From contig CM053267.1 of NCBI GenBank assembly GCA_028583415.1, forward strand, positions 53,272,914 to 53,336,913: a DNA stretch of 64,000 nucleotides, in the 5' to 3' direction. Positions 60,360 to 64,000 of the stretch are shown piece after piece. Numbering within the stretch: the first letter of the stretch is position 1; each line of letters begins with the position of its first letter. A program made the translations under genes and the position numbers. Source of the stretch: Protea cynaroides. Taxonomy: Eukaryota; Streptophyta; Magnoliopsida; Proteales; Proteaceae. The notes under the pieces were generated by a model. It made no database searches, had not been told where the DNA came from, and saw only the letters and a list, made by a program, of their open reading frames with translations.

Positions 60360-61671
60360 CATCTAACCCCCAAAAACTATGTCAAATTCGATCTACTACC
60401 CAATGGTTTTCAGAAATTCTAACTGGCCCCATTTAATTGACAGACTTGACTGAACATGTGAGTAGACATTCCTACCCTTTCTATTTGAAACTTTAAAACA
60501 TTAAAATGAGATAAAGTTACTAATTTACCCTTTCTTTAAAACATTAAAACGAGACTCAAAAAAAAAAAAATCATAAAATTTCATCACTTGCAAGTTGTAT
60601 CTCAGATCGGGAATTGAGAATCATTCATGATCGATAACGATTACCATGGCCGGACAGAGTTGCAGGTTTTATATCATCCTCGTTAGCACTCCATTACCTA
60701 ATCTTTAATGATCTCAAGCCCTTCCAACTCAAATCCAGATTCATTAAAAAGATATATATTTCACTTCAATTGCTTGGTCATTTCGAAATCTAGGTCAAGA
60801 AGATCTAGTCCTTTTCGGATCTCGATTATCCTGCTCGATGTTCTGCAAATCTCGCTAAATGAAGCTTTATTTTATTTTTACTTGTCCCCGATTTTATAGA
60901 GATGATGTGGAGCCGTGAGGAATTTTTGTTCTGAAATCATGTGTCCCACTTCTCGGACTCTCTCTCTTATTCTGCCCATCGACGGCCCCACTCCCTATCT
61001 TCTCTCCGTTTTACTTCTTCTCCTTCACTTTTCTCCTACAATCCCTCTTTCTTTTCCTAAAATTTCTTTACCTTCCCCTCTTCTCGGACTCTCTCTCTCA
61101 CTCTGGCAACTGACGGCCCCACTCCCTATCTTCTCTCCTTCCTACTTCTCCTTCACTTGTCTCCCACAATCCCTATTTCTTCTCCCATAATCTTCTCTCA
61201 ATCTCTATATAGATCCCCTTTCGTTTCTTGCTTGGATTGGACCCATCTGTAAAACCTTTTAACTAGAAAAAAAAAAAAAAAAACAGAGCAACAAAAACAC
61301 TTTTAACTGAAGTATCTTTAGAGAAACGAAAAAAAAATTTACAGACATTGAACTCCGACGTAGGAAATGATCAGAGGAGGATCCCCTTGTTTCTTGTTCT
61401 TCGTCTCCAAATTTTTAGGGTTTGGGAAGAAAGAAACTTGAAAAACAGATGGAAATAAGGGCATTATTGTCTTTTACTTTTGGAATAAGGGTATTATTGT
61501 CCTAATATTTATAACTAACAAGACTCTACTAACGGGTGGGGTCTCTTTGATTAACGGTGAAAAAATTTTGGGTAGTAGATGAGACATATGAAAGCCTTTT
61601 GGGTGCTAGATGAGACTTTTGAAACTTTTGGGGGTTAGATCGAATTTGACATAGTTTTTGGGGGTTAGATG
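60360..61671. mobile_element. 1.3-kb TIR element nested in copia integrase
   Basis: Perfect 35-bp terminal inverted repeats (60360-60394 and 61637-61671; ends CATCTAACCCCCAAAAAC). The 7-bp word AAATTTT abuts both ends (60353-60359 and 61672-61678), and the copia integrase sequence is collinear on either side. The right end holds four spaced copies of an ATCTAnnnCCCAAAA-type motif and the left end two. The interior contains a tandem duplication of about 130 bp (about 60955-61068 and 61085-61190; CTCGGACTCTCTCTC, then CGGCCCCACTCCCTATC). Gene-like leader sequence (GCCGGACAGAGTTGCAGGTT) is also seen. No transposase. The superfamily is unresolved. Confidence 0.85.
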
Positions 61672-62628
61672 AAATTTTGATTGTCAGGTATGATAGAAGG
61701 GGAGAATATTATGGCAAACTAGGTGACTCAGGACAGCTCCCTGGTCCATTTGCAAAGTTTTTTTTTTCAGGAATATGGAATAATAGCTCAATATTCCATA
61801 CCTGAGATTCCACAACAGAATGGAGTGGTTGAAAGGAGGAATATACTCTTAAGGATATGATAAGGAGTATGATTAGCAACTTTAACCTTCCTAAATCTCT
61901 ATGGGGCGAAGCTTTAAAGACTGCTGCGTATATTGTTAACAGAGTACCTAGTAAATCTGTCCCAAAGACACCTTTTGGGCTTTTGACTGGTAGAAGACCT
62001 TGTTTAGATCATTTACATGTTTGGGGATGCATGGCAGAGGCAAGATTATATAATCCCCATGAGAAAATGTTTGATTCCAGGACTGTTAGCTATTATTTTA
62101 TGGGGTATCCAACTAGATTCAAAGGATTCAGGTTTTATTATCCTGGTTCAATAAATAAAATTGTGGAAACTAGCCATGCTAGATTTATTGAGAATGAGGG
62201 TGAGGAATCTCAACCAAAGAACTTGGAATTTGATGAAGAACAAATTGAGATTGCTGTTGAATCACTTCATCCAGATGAGAATTTACCTGATACTTTACTT
62301 GAAGTCATTGATACAGCACCTGAGGTTGTACCTGTTCAACCTGATATTCCAATTGAAGAGTCTGCACAGGAAGTGAGAATGTCTACAAGAGCACGTAAAC
62401 CGACTATATCATCTGTTTATTTGCTCTACTTGACAGAAGCTGATTATGACAATGGTCATGAGGATGACCCTACAAGTTTCCAAGAGGCTGTAAACAGTTG
62501 CAATGCACCCAAATGGTTGGAAGCCATGGAAGATGAGTAGATATCTATGGATAACAACAAAGTATGAAAACTTATAGAGATGATTGAGAACTGTGTACCT
62601 ATAGGTTCAAAGTGGGTATACAAGACTA

Positions 62629-64000
62629 AGGTTGTGTTTGGTTTAATTTTTATTTTTATTTTTCTGACAAGTTTTTATTTTTGTAAGTGTTTGGTTTGAT
62701 TTTTGAGTGTTATTTATGAAAACAAAAAACAAAAAGAGGCCAAAATTCAAAAATAGGTTGAAGTCTGTTTTTGATTTTTGGCTAAAAATCAGTTTTGATT
62801 GTTTTTTGCGCAACTTCAAGTTGCATGTGGGTTATAGGTTGGAAAGTTGAGAGTAAAAACGTAAATAACTTTATTAACTCAATTCCTCACCATATAAAAC
62901 TTCTCTTCCAAAATAACATCCTTCAAATTTTGCGTCTTGTCTGAAATTTTCATCACGTCTGCGAAATTTTCTCTTGTCGTACATAATTTGATTTCATCTC
63001 GACGATGCCTTCGATGATAGCTGGTATGCATCTTGTCATTCTTTGTTTCTATTTTGCTTTGGTTCCGAGTATATCAAATGACGTTGAGTTCTCAGACTAC
63101 AGTGAGTTCTGAATCAAGCAAAATACTTCTTGCTCCTATTCTGGTTTTCGAGTAATAAGTTGTTATTTCCTTTTTATAATGCACTGCATATCATCTATCC
63201 TCGTTTCTATTAGTTTTTGGGAACAATTTCTTCAACTATTGTTTCTTCTTCTAAGTGGTCTGAGCATCGTCACAGTCTCTGCGTCAAGTGCAAGGTCGAT
63301 GAAGCCCTCACTGGAGAAGGGGGTCTATGCTTCAACGAGGGTCTTGAGGAAGAATGCCTCATTTAGAGGGAGCTGCGTGAAGAGGGATGGTGTCTTTTTA
63401 CCATTGGATACATGAAGGAGAAAGGGGCTGCAAGGGGTTTCGAAGGGAGAGGGAGAATAGAGCCACATAAAGTGGTTTATGCTTAAGCAAGGGTCTTGAG
63501 GAACTTGGAAAAAATCAGAGGAAGAAATCAGAGGAAGAAGACCTCGTTCATATGAAAACTCAGATGATATGAATTCAGTCTTACCCGATATGGGTAGATT
63601 ATTGGGTAGATCTGGTTTGTATTTATTTATAGAAATAGTTGTACAACGTATTTAAGTTTCTATGGACTCTCATATACACAGAATATTCTTGAGATGTACA
63701 AGTGTTTGAATTCCTGTGGACTCTCATATACATAGAATATTCTTGAGATCTGATATGTTGCAATTGAAGATAATCGTAGGGAGAGATCTGGGTTGTTACA
63801 ACTGAATGTATACGTAGAGTGAGTGTTCCGATCTTAGTATCCTGGAGCTGCGGTATTTTGGTTGTATACATGCATTATTAGTCCAAAGGGAGCTGCATTT
63901 CTTTTGGAAAAGGAAGAAGAAGAGGGAAGAGCGGCCGATGTTTGATATTTTTGAGAGAAAAAAAATCCGCAAGGGAGCTTAGCTTTCGAAAGGAGAGTGG
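62629..64000. other. Unidentified sequence interrupting copia 2
   Basis: It starts GGTTGTGTTTGGTTTAATTT, resembling a TIR end of the GGTTGCATTTG type seen at 56468, then AT-rich sequence to about 62880. Beyond that come a possible exon-like block (ATGCCTTCGATGATAGCTG|GTATGC near 63005) and a short frame at 63179-63415 of no known family. The phrase GGGTCTTGAGGAA recurs near 63344 and 63491. No right-hand end is visible in the window. Confidence 0.35.
63651..63749 (+). repeat. 54-bp tandem duplication, two copies
   Basis: The unit with core GGACTCTCATATACA and GAATATTCTTGAGAT occurs at 63651-63695 and 63705-63749 with a few differences. Confidence 0.8.

Larger units (their letters stand above)
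56913..62628 (+). mobile_element. Ty1/copia element 2, interrupted and 3'-truncated
   Basis: The order is 5' LTR, primer site, a long leader, and gag from about 58667 with UBN2 (59000-59180). A zinc knuckle C-x2-C-x4-H-x4-C follows (CFWCKKSGHMKKNC, 59438-59479). The protease site reads WWFDFGST, with DFG where DSG/DTG is expected. Next are the integrase zinc domain (LWHRRLGH, then CIDCMKGK), the integrase core (LIHTDICEPF, then FTNDF), the TIR insertion 60360-61671, and the integrase end (QQNGVVERRN, SLWGEALKTAAYIVNRVP). The very start of RT ends at SKWVYKTK near 62628, where unrelated sequence begins. Frameshifts lie near 58863 and 61848. Inactive. Confidence 0.88.

Noticed and set aside
60360..61671. 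Telomere-like repeats (CCCCCAAAAA, CCCAAAA)
   Set aside because: Only a few dispersed copies at element ends and not the plant telomere repeat; explained as terminal motifs of a TIR element.
1..64000. CRISPR arrays, operons, riboswitches
   Set aside because: The sequence is plant nuclear DNA with spliced genes; no regularly spaced direct repeats or prokaryotic gene order.

Overview
This is nuclear DNA from a flowering plant, probably a woody dicot-grade or early-diverging angiosperm; the species cannot be fixed from the sequence. The evidence is spliced genes with GT-AG introns, plastid-type and plant-specific protein families, Au-type SINEs, L1 and RTE LINEs, Ty1/copia and Ty3/gypsy fragments, many small TIR elements, and a mitochondrial cob insert. 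Three genes are supported. They are an intron-free-CDS pentatricopeptide repeat (PPR) gene (4802-6541, minus), a nine-exon chloroplast ribose-5-phosphate isomerase 4-like gene (10929-18207, plus), and a four-coding-exon WDR26-type LisH/CTLH/WD40 gene (27807-47443, minus). They do not form a pathway cluster; they are ordinary neighbours in repeat-rich DNA.

Layout. 1-4800: a diverged tandem duplication, one copy of which holds an Au SINE and a 1.4-kb LTR-like insertion. 4802-6830: PPR gene with a probable 5'UTR intron. 7600-10750: T tracts, three TIR elements (two with clear 9-bp target duplications) and a decayed Ty3/gypsy pol fragment ending about 180 bp before the isomerase gene. 10815-18207: isomerase gene with a G-box/GATAA module in its proximal promoter. 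20275-23310: SINE, two head-to-head LINE tails, a tRNA-like SINE, and a mitochondrial cob fragment abutting a gypsy integrase tail. 24225-26905: a cluster of TIR elements, one nested in another.

27807-48900: the WDR26-type gene, whose 1.75-kb coding sequence is spread over nearly 20 kb. Intron 2 (9.6 kb) contains an L1 LINE that is itself interrupted by a 1.5-kb solo LTR with 5-bp target duplication. Intron 1 (7.2 kb) contains two Au SINEs, another tRNA-like SINE, CT microsatellites and two RTE-clade LINE pieces in opposite orientation. 50000-62630: a TIR element, an L1 piece, a copia element truncated at the start of its reverse transcriptase, hAT-like and other TIR elements, and a second copia element with a recognisable 5' LTR whose integrase is split by a 1.3-kb foldback-like TIR element. 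62630-64000: unidentified sequence that interrupts the second copia.

No wholly new system is convincingly present. The points most worth following are the divergent isomerase active-site loop, the nested TE history inside the WDR26 introns, the cob/gypsy junction, and the family of TIR elements built from iterated terminal motifs.
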